This document shows, in pieces, positions 9,744-17,363 of a stretch of 64,000 bases of DNA; position 1 is the first letter of the stretch, and every line of letters begins with the position of its first letter. The position numbers and the translations under genes are program-made. This DNA comes from JBFHIJ01 sp963678775 (GTDB taxonomy: Bacteria; Bacteroidota; Ignavibacteria; Kapaibacteriales; UBA2268): contig CAXXGR010000010.1 of assembly GCA_963678775.2 (NCBI GenBank), forward strand, positions 124,001 through 188,000, read 5' to 3'. The notes beneath the pieces are model-generated. The model saw only the letters and a list, made by a program, of their open reading frames with translations. It was not told where the DNA came from and did not search any database.

Positions 9744-9771
9744 GTAGAGACAATTCATGAATTGTCTCTAC
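9744..9771. repeat. Perfect 28-base palindrome (REP-like)
   Basis: The half-site GTAGAGACAATTCA is followed directly by its exact reverse complement. It lies in the 368-base gap between the hydrolase chimera and thiH, which otherwise holds only the terminator at 9533 and a small GCCC-GAA-GGGC hairpin at 9818-9828. Palindromes beginning GTAGAGAC are known as dispersed repeats in several phyla. No T-run follows, so it is not a typical terminator. Confidence 0.75.
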
Positions 9772-9879
9772 GGAATTTATTTCAAATCACCTGTATTATT
9801 CCATTTTTTCTATGTGTGCCCGAAGGGCGGGGTAGTTGCGGCAATATAGTTGTACTTTGACTTATGAGATAGACACTCC

Positions 9880-10998
9880 CTACCCCATATATGGATCCCA
9901 ATCTTTCCAGACAGCTTCATAATTATTTTGTTTAAGCATAGATTGTATTTCTTGAGGAGTTCTGCCGTCATGGACTTCGAATTGTTCCAGTGCGTGAGAG
10001 TTTATCGCGTATCCTCCCGGTTCTGTTTTTGAGCCGGCACTCATAGATGTAATCCCCAACTTGTAGATATTATCTCTGAATTTTGCAGATTCTCTAACAG
10101 AAATAGACAATTCCACCTCTTCATCTAATATTCTGTATGCACATATAAGCTGAACAAGCTGTGCATCTGTTATTGGATAGTTAGGTTGGAAGCTTCCAAC
10201 GTGTGGTCTCAATCTTGGGAATGAAAGACAGTACTTAGATTTCCAGTATTTTTTTTCAAGGTATTTGAGATGAAGAGCAGTGTAAAAAGAGTCTATACGC
10301 CAATCTTCCAATCCCAGTAAACATCCCAAACCTATTTTATAAACACCAGCCTGCCCCAATCTGTCCGGAGTTTCTAAGCGATAAGAATAATCTGCTTTTT
10401 TACCTTTCAGATGGTAGTTATTGTATGTCTCTTGGTTATATGTTTCCTGATAGATATAACAGCCATGCAATCCAGCTTCTTTGAGTTTGCTATATCCATC
10501 AGTATCCAAAGGCTGCACTTCAATTGTTACCTGGGCGAAGTCTTCTTTAATTTGTCTTATGGCATCAGCAAGATAGTCAACTCCAGCATGATAGTTAGAT
10601 TCCCCTGTAACAAGCAGTATATGTTCAAATCCGAAATGCTTAATTGCATCTATTTCAGCATCAATTTCTAATTTATCTAAAACTTTACGTTTAATATGAT
10701 TTGCTGCATTAAATCCGCAATAAACACATTGATTTTCGCAGTAATTAGATAAATATAAAGGCAAATAGAGCTGAACTGTATTCCCAAAGCGTTTTCGGGT
10801 TAGCTTATGGCTTTCATTTGCCATCTGCTCAAGATATTTTTCAGCAGCAGGTGAAATAAGTGCCATAAAGTCGCTTAAGTCTCTGCGATCTTTGTTTAAA
10901 GCTGCAATAACATCTGCTTCAGTTTTAGAATAAATCTGATTTTCTATATCTTTTCTATCATATTTTTTGATTATATCAGAAAAAGTTTCCTGTTTCAT
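9880..10998 (-). CDS. thiH: 2-iminoacetate synthase ThiH
   Basis: ThiH (372 aa) is a radical-SAM enzyme that cleaves tyrosine to p-cresol and dehydroglycine, the glycine donor for the thiazole ring in anaerobic-type thiamine synthesis. The [4Fe-4S]/SAM motif is CENQCVYC (about residues 87-94, CxxxCxxC), and the C-terminal region (SMSAGSKTEPGGY) is typical of the family. It is the last gene of the thi operon, 16 bases after thiG. Finding ThiH rather than the oxygen-using ThiO shows tyrosine is the thiazole precursor. Confidence 0.95.
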   Translation of the reverse strand: MKQETFSDIIKKYDRKDIENQIYSKTEADVIAALNKDRRDLSDFMALISPAAEKYLEQMANESHKLTRKRFGNTVQLYLPLYLSNYCENQCVYCGFNAANHIKRKVLDKLEIDAEIDAIKHFGFEHILLVTGESNYHAGVDYLADAIRQIKEDFAQVTIEVQPLDTDGYSKLKEAGLHGCYIYQETYNQETYNNYHLKGKKADYSYRLETPDRLGQAGVYKIGLGCLLGLEDWRIDSFYTALHLKYLEKKYWKSKYCLSFPRLRPHVGSFQPNYPITDAQLVQLICAYRILDEEVELSISVRESAKFRDNIYKLGITSMSAGSKTEPGGYAINSHALEQFEVHDGRTPQEIQSMLKQNNYEAVWKDWDPYMG

Positions 10999-11014
10999 AT
11001 CAAAATCTTCTTTT

Positions 11015-11782
11015 TTAGTATAAAAATGAAGTCATTGGACTACTGGCTTCTGCAATATCAACTATTCCGGCAAGTTTTGCTTCATAAGCCATTCTTCCCG
11101 CTTCCACTGCCATTTTAAATGCTCTGCCCATTGCAATCGGATCCTGTGCTACTGCGATTGCTGTGTTTACAAGCACTGCATCCGCTCCTATTTCCATTGC
11201 GTGAGCAGCATGAGACGGAGCACCAATTCCGGCATCTATTACAACAGGAACATTACTTTGCTCAATAATAATTTCTAAAAAGCTAATTGTTTTTAGGCCT
11301 TTATTACTGCCAATTGGTGATCCCAAAGGCATTACGCATGCAGCTCCGACATCTTCCAGTCTTTTACATAGCACAGGATCAGCTTGAATGTAAGGCATAA
11401 CAATAAACCCGGATTTAACAAGCTCTTCAGTTGCTTTCAAAGTTTCAATCGGATCCGGCAATAAATATCTTGGATCAGGATGTATCTCTAACTTTAACCA
11501 GTTTGTACCTAATGCCTCGCGAGCGAGTTCTGCAGCAAAAATTGCTTCCTGAGCAGTTCTGACTCCACTTGTATTTGGCAATAAATTTATACGCTTATGA
11601 GATAAATGTTTTAGTATATCATCATTTTTATCTTCCAAGTCAACTCTTTTTAAAGCAACAGTAACTAATTCTGATTCAGATTCAACTATTGCTTTTTCCA
11701 TGAGTTCATTTGATGCAAATTTTCCTGTTCCTGTAAATAGGCGTGAAGAAAATTCCTTATCTGCTATTTTAAGTTTTTGCAT
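11015..11782 (-). CDS. thiG: Thiazole synthase ThiG
   Basis: ThiG (255 aa) assembles thiazole phosphate from deoxyxylulose 5-phosphate, dehydroglycine and ThiS-thiocarboxylate. It is a TIM barrel; the Schiff-base lysine is expected in the WLKLEIHPD strand (about residue 100), and phosphate-binding glycines are seen in VMPLGSPIGSNKG and DAGIGAPSHA. The N-terminus (LKIADKEFSSRLFTGTGKF) and length fit the family. It lies 3 bases after thiE and 16 before thiH. Confidence 0.96.
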   Translation of the reverse strand: MQKLKIADKEFSSRLFTGTGKFASNELMEKAIVESESELVTVALKRVDLEDKNDDILKHLSHKRINLLPNTSGVRTAQEAIFAAELAREALGTNWLKLEIHPDPRYLLPDPIETLKATEELVKSGFIVMPYIQADPVLCKRLEDVGAACVMPLGSPIGSNKGLKTISFLEIIIEQSNVPVVIDAGIGAPSHAAHAMEIGADAVLVNTAIAVAQDPIAMGRAFKMAVEAGRMAYEAKLAGIVDIAEASSPMTSFLY

Positions 11783-11785
11783 TTT

Positions 11786-12421
11786 TCAACCTATTTCATA
11801 AATAAACTTTTTAGTTGCTTCTATGCTGTCTTTGGCATTAATTATAGCACCTGAAATAGCTACACCCGCAGCTCCGTTTTGCAAAATTGCAAAGCAGTCT
11901 TCATCTTTTATACCTCCGATAGCTACAATATCTATAGGTGATTTTAAATTCTCAGTTATATCTTTATAGCCCTGCAATCCGAGTACCGGACTGAGTTTTT
12001 CTTTTGTAGTAGTAAATCTAAATGGCCCTAATCCAACATAGTCCACTCCTTTAGAAACTAACTCATTTATATCTTCTAAAGTATTGGCAGTTCCACCAAT
12101 TATATAATCATTTCCTAATATTTTTCTAGCTTCAGCGGGACACATATCACTTTTGCCTAAGTGCACACCTGAAGCTCCAACTTCTTTTGCGATTTGAACA
12201 TGATCATCAATAATTAAAATAGCATCGTAATCATCACAAATAGCTTTCACTTCTTTAGCATTTTTTATTACTTCAGATTCTTCTGCATTTTTCATTCTAA
12301 GCTGCACCCATCTGCATCCACCTCTGCAAACTGCTTCAGTTAGCTGAGCAGGAGATTTTTCGGGATGAGTATGCGTTATAAACTGCAACGCAAATTGTTT
12401 TTTAGAATATTTTTTATCCAT
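11786..12421 (-). CDS. thiE: Thiamine-phosphate synthase ThiE
   Basis: ThiE (211 aa) couples HMP-pyrophosphate with thiazole phosphate to give thiamine phosphate. Substrate-binding motifs are intact: QLRMK, GVHLGKSDM, IGGTANT (family form GxSxHT), GLGPFRFTTTKEK and IGGI. This copy has the pyrophosphate-binding residues, unlike the shorter TenI-like protein upstream in the same operon, so it is the likely synthase. Its start overlaps thiD by 8 bases. Confidence 0.93.
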   Translation of the reverse strand: MDKKYSKKQFALQFITHTHPEKSPAQLTEAVCRGGCRWVQLRMKNAEESEVIKNAKEVKAICDDYDAILIIDDHVQIAKEVGASGVHLGKSDMCPAEARKILGNDYIIGGTANTLEDINELVSKGVDYVGLGPFRFTTTKEKLSPVLGLQGYKDITENLKSPIDIVAIGGIKDEDCFAILQNGAAGVAISGAIINAKDSIEATKKFIYEIG

Positions 12422-13136
12422 GGTAAGCCAGTAGTCCTGTGTTACTAGATAAAGCTTTATTTATATAATCTTTTGCAAGCTTGCAAGCCTCCTCTAAACT
12501 ATGTCCTAATGCAAAATTAGAAGCAACAGCTGAGGAAAGAATGCAACCGGTTCCGTGTTTTGTATATGGCAGTTTTGTGCTTTCAAAGCAAAATTCTTTG
12601 CCTTGATAATATAAAATATCAGTACAAACATCATTTTCAGAGTGACCACCTTTCAATAAGACTGAAGAATTATACTGATTATAATCATCTTCAGGGAAAA
12701 TCAGCTCTGCCTCAGGTATATTAGGTGTAATCAAATTTATATTATTTAGCACACTAGATAATATATTTCTATCTATTGAGTTATGGAACTCAAACCCTGT
12801 ACTTGCTTTCAGTATCGGATCCCATATAATAAATACATTTTTATCGTATTCTCTAATAAAAGAAACTACTCGATCAAGTGTATTCAAGGATTCAATAAGT
12901 CCAATTTTAATAGCTGAAAATTTATATTTTTCCAGTAAGATTCTAATTTGCTGCACAAGCAAATCTATAGATATAAAATTGCTCGAATCAAATTCTGATT
13001 CTGTCTGAACAGTAATTGCAGTTACGCAGCTCATACAATACACGCCATGCATCTCAACCGTTTTTATATCAGCCGAGATACCTGCACCTGCAGAAGGATC
13101 ATGTCCTGCTATAGATAAAATCAATGGTCTTTGCAT
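12414..13136 (-). CDS. thiD: Hydroxymethylpyrimidine (phosphate) kinase ThiD
   Basis: ThiD (240 aa) phosphorylates HMP and HMP-P to HMP-PP. It is a ribokinase fold with the N-terminal SIAGHDPSAGAGISADIKT motif, WDPILKASTG, ITPNIPEAE and the anion-hole GTGCILSSA containing the catalytic region. Length is slightly short for ThiD (usually 260-270). The start overlaps the TenI-like gene by 16 bases, supporting cotranscription. Confidence 0.94.
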   Translation of the reverse strand: MQRPLILSIAGHDPSAGAGISADIKTVEMHGVYCMSCVTAITVQTESEFDSSNFISIDLLVQQIRILLEKYKFSAIKIGLIESLNTLDRVVSFIREYDKNVFIIWDPILKASTGFEFHNSIDRNILSSVLNNINLITPNIPEAELIFPEDDYNQYNSSVLLKGGHSENDVCTDILYYQGKEFCFESTKLPYTKHGTGCILSSAVASNFALGHSLEEACKLAKDYINKALSSNTGLLAYHG

Positions 13137-13711
13137 ATTTGCTGCAACTCCTCAAAAGTATTATATCCTTTGTCCACATTACCTGATTTAAAGTCATTCC
13201 AAAGACATCCAAGCACTGCAACACCACTAAAACCGGCTTTTAGACACTGCTTTGCATTCGATGCATTAATGCCACCAAGAGCGACAATTTTCTTTTCCAA
13301 TCGTTTTAATAGATCTGCAATGACATCTAAATCAAAATTGCTATGGTAACCTACTTTTGAAATTGAATCAAAAATTGGACTCAAAAAACAATATTCTAAG
13401 TCATACTTTAAGAACTCAATTTCAAGCAGGGAGTGGCTGGAAAAAGAAACTATATTATAGTTTAGCACCAAATTAAAGTTTCTCTGATTAAGATTTACAC
13501 CTGCTAAGTCAAACACATCACACAAAGTATAAAAATCATGCAACACTATTCTAGGATGATATAAAGAATCAATTCCATTCAGAAAATCGATCATTTGCTC
13601 TCTGCTAAGATCTTTTTTTAGATGGAGTCTATTTAGTCCTCTCCGAAACAGATTATTGATAATCTCTGTTTCGCCGGAGAATGATTCTTTATTTGTAAAG
13701 ATTATTAGCAT
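13121..13711 (-). CDS. tenI: TenI/ThiE-like protein (probable thiazole tautomerase)
   Basis: The product (196 aa from the ATG at 13711) is a half-diverged ThiE-fold protein. Strands such as LHLKK, GVNLNQRNF, FLSPIF and VALGGI align with ThiE, but the pyrophosphate-binding residues of true ThiE are not conserved. TenI in Bacillus isomerises the thiazole carboxylate product of ThiG, and a TenI role here is inference; a second weak ThiE is the alternative. An upstream in-frame start at 13777 exists, but its extra 22 codons run through a perfect palindrome and look non-coding, so I prefer 13711. Confidence 0.78.
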   Translation of the reverse strand: MLIIFTNKESFSGETEIINNLFRRGLNRLHLKKDLSREQMIDFLNGIDSLYHPRIVLHDFYTLCDVFDLAGVNLNQRNFNLVLNYNIVSFSSHSLLEIEFLKYDLEYCFLSPIFDSISKVGYHSNFDLDVIADLLKRLEKKIVALGGINASNAKQCLKAGFSGVAVLGCLWNDFKSGNVDKGYNTFEELQQICKDH

Positions 13712-13740
13712 AGTAAAATATTTGTTGGTGATGAAATACC

Positions 13741-13762
13741 ACCTTGGGGTTAACCCCAAGGT
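13741..13762. repeat. 22-base perfect palindrome with GGGGTTAACCCC core
   Basis: The half-site ACCTTGGGGTT is followed by its exact reverse complement. It sits just upstream of tenI inside the thi operon, between thiC and tenI. It shares its core with the palindromes at 13882 and 37441. Confidence 0.75.
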
Positions 13763-13815
13763 TGATGCATAAGTCAAATTAATTCTAGTTTTTTAAATAA
13801 AATCTTACCTACTAG

Positions 13816-13877
13816 CCGCAAGCTAAAGCATGCGGTTGCACTTATAAGTAATTGCAACCTATGGCTTTAGCCGTCGG
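13816..13877. repeat. Imperfect inverted repeat in the thiC-tenI gap
   Basis: A left arm starting CCGCAAGCTAAAGC and ending GGTTGC pairs, with several mismatches, with a right arm from GCAACC to GGCTTTAGCCGTCGG across an AT-rich loop. It lies between two perfect palindromes, so the 207-base gap inside the thi operon is largely composed of inverted repeats. Confidence 0.55.
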
Positions 13878-13881
13878 CATG

Positions 13882-13913
13882 ATACAGCCGTGGGGTTAAC
13901 CCCACGGCTGTAT
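13882..13913. repeat. 32-base perfect palindrome with GGGGTTAACCCC core
   Basis: The half-site ATACAGCCGTGGGGTT is followed by its exact reverse complement. It ends 5 bases past the thiC stop, so it would form a hairpin in the mRNA between thiC and tenI. No T-run follows on the minus strand. It is the longest member of the palindrome family in this window. Confidence 0.8.
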
Positions 13914-13918
13914 AAACT

Positions 13919-15736
13919 CTACTTATATATCTCGCCACCTTGATCCAAAAACTCTTGAGATTTCTCTGCCATTTTCTCTGCTAATTCTCTCACTTCCTGA
14001 CTGGACTTCATTGAACAGAAATGTTCACCGCACATAGAGCAGAAGTGTGATGATTTATGTCCTTCATCTGGTAAAGTTCGGTCATGGAATTTGAGAGCAG
14101 TTTCAGGATCTAAAGAGATATGGAACTGATCTTTCCATCTGAATTCAAAGCGCGCTTTACTCATTGCATAATCTCTTAGCTGAGCTGCCGGATGTCCTTT
14201 TGCAATATCCGCAGCATGAGCTGCTAATTTATAAGTAATTACGCCTGTTTTTACATCATCTCTATCAGGTAAACCTAAATGTTCTTTGGGAGTTACATAG
14301 CATAACATTGCAGTGCCGTACCAACCTATCATAGTGCCGCCAATTGCAGAGGTTATGTGATCATATCCCGGTGCAATATCTGTTACTAGAGGGCCTAATG
14401 TATAGAACGGTGCGTCAAAGCAATGTTCTATTTGCTCATCCATATTTTCTTTGATTTTTTGCATTGGCACATGTCCCGGACCTTCAATAAGCACCTGAAC
14501 ATTTTTGCTCCAAGCTATTTTTGTAAGCTCACCTAATGTATGCAATTCTGATAGCTGAGCTTTATCATTTGCATCTGCTATACATCCTGGACGAAGACCA
14601 TCACCTAAAGAAACACCAACATCATAAGCTGCTAGGATATCACATATTTCACTAAAATGAGTATAAAGGAAGTTCTCTTTGTGGTGAGAGATACACCATT
14701 TTGCCATGATAGAACCACCGCGGGATACAATACCTGTCAAGCGTCTAGCAGTCATTGGGACATATCTCCAAAGAAGACCTGCGTGAATAGTAAAGTAATC
14801 TACGCCTTGCTCGCATTGTTCAATCAAAGTATCTTTATAGATTTCCCACGACAAATCTTCAGCTTTACCTTTTACTTTTTCTAGAGCTTGGTAAAGAGGC
14901 ACAGTTCCTACAGGAACCGGAGAATTCCTGATAATCCATTCACGTGTTTCGTGGATATTATCACCTGTAGATAGATCCATAATTGTATCAGCACCCCATC
15001 TGAATGCCCACACAGCTTTTTCTACTTCTTCATGAATACTTGAAGTAACAGGAGAGTTCCCGATATTAGCATTTATTTTTACAAGGAATTTTCTACCAAT
15101 AATCATTGGTTCTGCTTCTGGGTGATTGATATTTGCAGGGATAATTGCCCTTCCTGCTGCAATCTCATCTCTAACAAACTCAGGAGTAATTTCTTCCGGT
15201 ATTTCATAGCCAAAAGCTTCACCTGCATGTCTTTTATATTTAGCATTAGCTTCTTGAAGTTTTTGATTTTCTCTTATAGCAACATATTCCATTTCAGGAG
15301 TTATTATGCCTTGTTTTGCATAATACATTTGAGTCACTTCTTTATCCGTTGCTGCTTTTCTTGGTTGAGTATTCACATGCTCAAATCTTAATTCATCTAA
15401 AGATTTATCAGCATGTCTTTCTCTGCCGTATTCTGAAGATAAGAAAGGCAGTTTTTCAGTATCGTTTCTTTCTTCAATCCATGTTTCTCTAATTCTAGGT
15501 AAACCTTTTCTTAGGTCAATTTTAAAGTTTTCGTCTGTATAAGGTCCTGAGGTATCATATACAGTTAGAGGAGGATTTTCTTCAACTTGTCCTTTAGAAT
15601 CTACAGTATCAGACAGTTCAATCTCTCTCATAGCTACTTGAATATCATGGATTTTACCCGGCACATAAATCTTTTTTGATCCGGGGATAGCGCCTGTAGT
15701 AACGTTATCCTGCTGTGGAATGTTATTATTTTGCAT
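13919..15736 (-). CDS. thiC: Phosphomethylpyrimidine synthase ThiC
   Basis: ThiC (605 aa) is the non-canonical radical-SAM enzyme that converts aminoimidazole ribotide to HMP phosphate. The C-terminal cluster motif CSMCGEHFCSMK (CxxCxxxxC, about residues 566-574) is intact, and conserved stretches such as MDLSTGDNIHETREW, SLGDGLRPG and LIEGPGHVPM are present. The long N-terminal domain is of the bacterial type. It follows thiS with a 32-base gap under the same riboswitch. Confidence 0.97.
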   Translation of the reverse strand: MQNNNIPQQDNVTTGAIPGSKKIYVPGKIHDIQVAMREIELSDTVDSKGQVEENPPLTVYDTSGPYTDENFKIDLRKGLPRIRETWIEERNDTEKLPFLSSEYGRERHADKSLDELRFEHVNTQPRKAATDKEVTQMYYAKQGIITPEMEYVAIRENQKLQEANAKYKRHAGEAFGYEIPEEITPEFVRDEIAAGRAIIPANINHPEAEPMIIGRKFLVKINANIGNSPVTSSIHEEVEKAVWAFRWGADTIMDLSTGDNIHETREWIIRNSPVPVGTVPLYQALEKVKGKAEDLSWEIYKDTLIEQCEQGVDYFTIHAGLLWRYVPMTARRLTGIVSRGGSIMAKWCISHHKENFLYTHFSEICDILAAYDVGVSLGDGLRPGCIADANDKAQLSELHTLGELTKIAWSKNVQVLIEGPGHVPMQKIKENMDEQIEHCFDAPFYTLGPLVTDIAPGYDHITSAIGGTMIGWYGTAMLCYVTPKEHLGLPDRDDVKTGVITYKLAAHAADIAKGHPAAQLRDYAMSKARFEFRWKDQFHISLDPETALKFHDRTLPDEGHKSSHFCSMCGEHFCSMKSSQEVRELAEKMAEKSQEFLDQGGEIYK

Positions 15737-15768
15737 TTCGATTACAACATTTTATTGATAAAACAGAA

Positions 15769-15972
15769 TTATCCGCCCTGACCGGCAGAGATGATAAGAA
15801 TCTTGTCACCATCAGATAGAATGGTGGCATCCCAATTTGCTTTTCTGACAACTTTTCCGTTTAAGGCAATAGCCATTCCGGCAGTGTTCGTTATGTTTTG
15901 CTTTTCCAGCAAACCGGATACACTGATGTTGTCGTCTAATTCAATTTGTTTTTCGTTAAGATAAATATACAT
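15769..15972 (-). CDS. thiS: Sulfur carrier protein ThiS
   Basis: ThiS (67 aa) is a ubiquitin-fold sulfur carrier ending in the required Gly-Gly (ISAGQGG). ThiF adenylates this terminus before thiocarboxylation. No thiF is found in this window. The start at 15972 is 10 bases downstream of the TPP riboswitch aptamer, making it the first gene of the operon. Confidence 0.95.
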   Translation of the reverse strand: MYIYLNEKQIELDDNISVSGLLEKQNITNTAGMAIALNGKVVRKANWDATILSDGDKILIISAGQGG

Positions 15973-15982
15973 AAGTAAATAT

Positions 15983-16085
15983 GACAGGGCGAGCCTATGA
16001 GGGAGTCGGGAACAACTTCCTTCGCCGGTGCTAACCGGATCAGGTTCAAGGGTATAATCTCAGCCTATAAAAAGGCACCCCTGTC
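15983..16085 (-). promoter_or_regulatory. TPP riboswitch (THI element)
   Basis: On the minus strand the region reads GACAGGGGTGCC, GGCTGAGATTATACCCTT, GAACCTGATCCGG and TTAGCACCGGCGAAGGAA, which are the conserved core elements of the TPP aptamer (CUGAGA, ACCUGAUC, GCGAAGGGA-like). The closing P1 stem is formed by GACAGGG and CCCTGTC at its two ends. Its 3' side lies 10 bases before the thiS ATG with no room for a terminator, so control is probably at translation initiation, repressing the whole thi operon when TPP is plentiful. Confidence 0.95.
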
Positions 16086-16242
16086 GTTCATATTGTTGAA
16101 CATGATATAAACTTATGCAGAAAAAATGAAACCGCAAAATATTATTGGAACAAATAGCAATCTTTTATCGTTCTTAAAATAGTTAGTTTATTCAGATTTA
16201 ATTATTTTGCTTCTCGAGTTACTAAAAAAATTGAAACAAATT

Positions 16243-16725
16243 ATGAATAAAGAACACAGAAAATCTACTGAATTTGAGCCTATCAACAAATATTTCCTGA
16301 GAATAAGTATTTCTCTTTTTATAGTATCATTGTTTTTTAGTGCTTACAAAGCCAACGGAAACTGGGTTTCAGGTATTTTATCTTTTGCTTTAGGTTGGCT
16401 TGCTTGTCTGACTGGAGGAGCAGCATTTTCATGGTTGGCAAACCCATTTCTGATAACTGCTTGGTTTACTGCAAAGATGAAATCGAATATGTCAGTATAT
16501 CCTAGTATTCTGGCTATGGTTTTCGGACTAATATTTTTACTTTTTGACAGAATAATTACTAATGAAGGAGGAGGAACTTCTTCAATATCAGGTATTGGAA
16601 TAGGTTATTGGTTATGGATTGGAAGTATAATAGTAATGGTTGTTGGAAATGTAAATCGACAAAAAGTAGAAATATTAGAAACTATAACAGAAAACAGAGG
16701 AGAAGAAGAAAATGAAAGGATATAA
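16243..16725 (+). CDS. Four-helix integral membrane protein, first of a paralogous pair
   Basis: The product (160 aa from the ATG at 16243) has four predicted membrane segments (about residues 21-36, 42-62, 80-100 and 118-138). An upstream TTG at 16207 would add 12 residues but is less likely. It shares with the next gene the motif GGA(A/G)FSWLANP between helices 2 and 3, the segment FDxI...(N/D)EGGG between helices 3 and 4, and a GIGYxLW segment in helix 4. I do not recognise the family. It overlaps the next gene by 14 bases. Confidence 0.7.
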   Translation: MNKEHRKSTEFEPINKYFLRISISLFIVSLFFSAYKANGNWVSGILSFALGWLACLTGGAAFSWLANPFLITAWFTAKMKSNMSVYPSILAMVFGLIFLLFDRIITNEGGGTSSISGIGIGYWLWIGSIIVMVVGNVNRQKVEILETITENRGEEENERI

Positions 16726-17179
16726 TCAAAATTCAAGATCGGTAGAACCGGTTGATAGAAAATTAGTATTGCTGAGCATATCATTGTATATAATATCTTT
16801 GTTTCTACCTTGTTTTTATACAAATATAGGAGTAACTTCTTCTCTGGTTGCATTAATGTTCGGAATGTTTGGTGTGCTTTTTGGAGGAGCAGGTTTTTCA
16901 TGGTTAGCAAATCCAGCTCTAATAATGGCGTGGGCATCTGCCGGAGCTAAAAAAAATTATTGTTTGTTTTATAGTCTATGTGCTACTTTTTTTGCATTAA
17001 TATTTTTGTCTTTTGATAAAATACCTCTAGATGAAGGTGGTGGATTGAAAGATATTACAAGTCTGGGTATAGGCTACTATCTATGGACATCCAGCATGCT
17101 TGTTATGCTTATTGGTTCATTACTAAGAAAAAGAGTTATACTAGGAGAAGCTGAAAGTGATATAAGCAATCATGAATAG
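16712..17179 (+). CDS. Four-helix integral membrane protein, second paralogue
   Basis: The product (155 aa) has the same four-helix plan as the preceding protein and shares GGAGFSWLANP, FDKIPLDEGGG and LGIGYYLW, so the pair arose by tandem duplication. They differ enough that the duplication is old. The overlapping start suggests translational coupling and possibly a heteromeric complex. Function unknown. Confidence 0.7.
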   Translation: MKGYNQNSRSVEPVDRKLVLLSISLYIISLFLPCFYTNIGVTSSLVALMFGMFGVLFGGAGFSWLANPALIMAWASAGAKKNYCLFYSLCATFFALIFLSFDKIPLDEGGGLKDITSLGIGYYLWTSSMLVMLIGSLLRKRVILGEAESDISNHE

Positions 17180-17363
17180 TATAAATCCAATGCCTGTATT
17201 ACTATAATTCAACTACAAGTCTATATTAGATATTAACTTAAAACTATTTTGAATTTATCTGTATTGGTGTTGTCAAATTATTTCGTATTATTGTAAAATA
17301 AAAAACAGACAAAAAAGTCTGATAATAAAAATAATATTGACAACACTACTACGAGTATCCAAA

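Noticed and set aside
13712..13777. N-terminal extension of the TenI-like protein
   Set aside because: The extra codons translate a perfect palindrome and have no likeness to the family; the ATG at 13711 begins the first beta strand.
13778..13918. tRNA-like or small RNA gene in the thiC-tenI gap
   Set aside because: The GC-rich pairing comes from two palindromes and an imperfect inverted repeat; no cloverleaf or anticodon arm can be drawn.
16207..16242. TTG start for the first four-helix membrane protein
   Set aside because: The ATG at 16243 aligns better with its paralogue's N-terminus, and no ribosome site supports the TTG.
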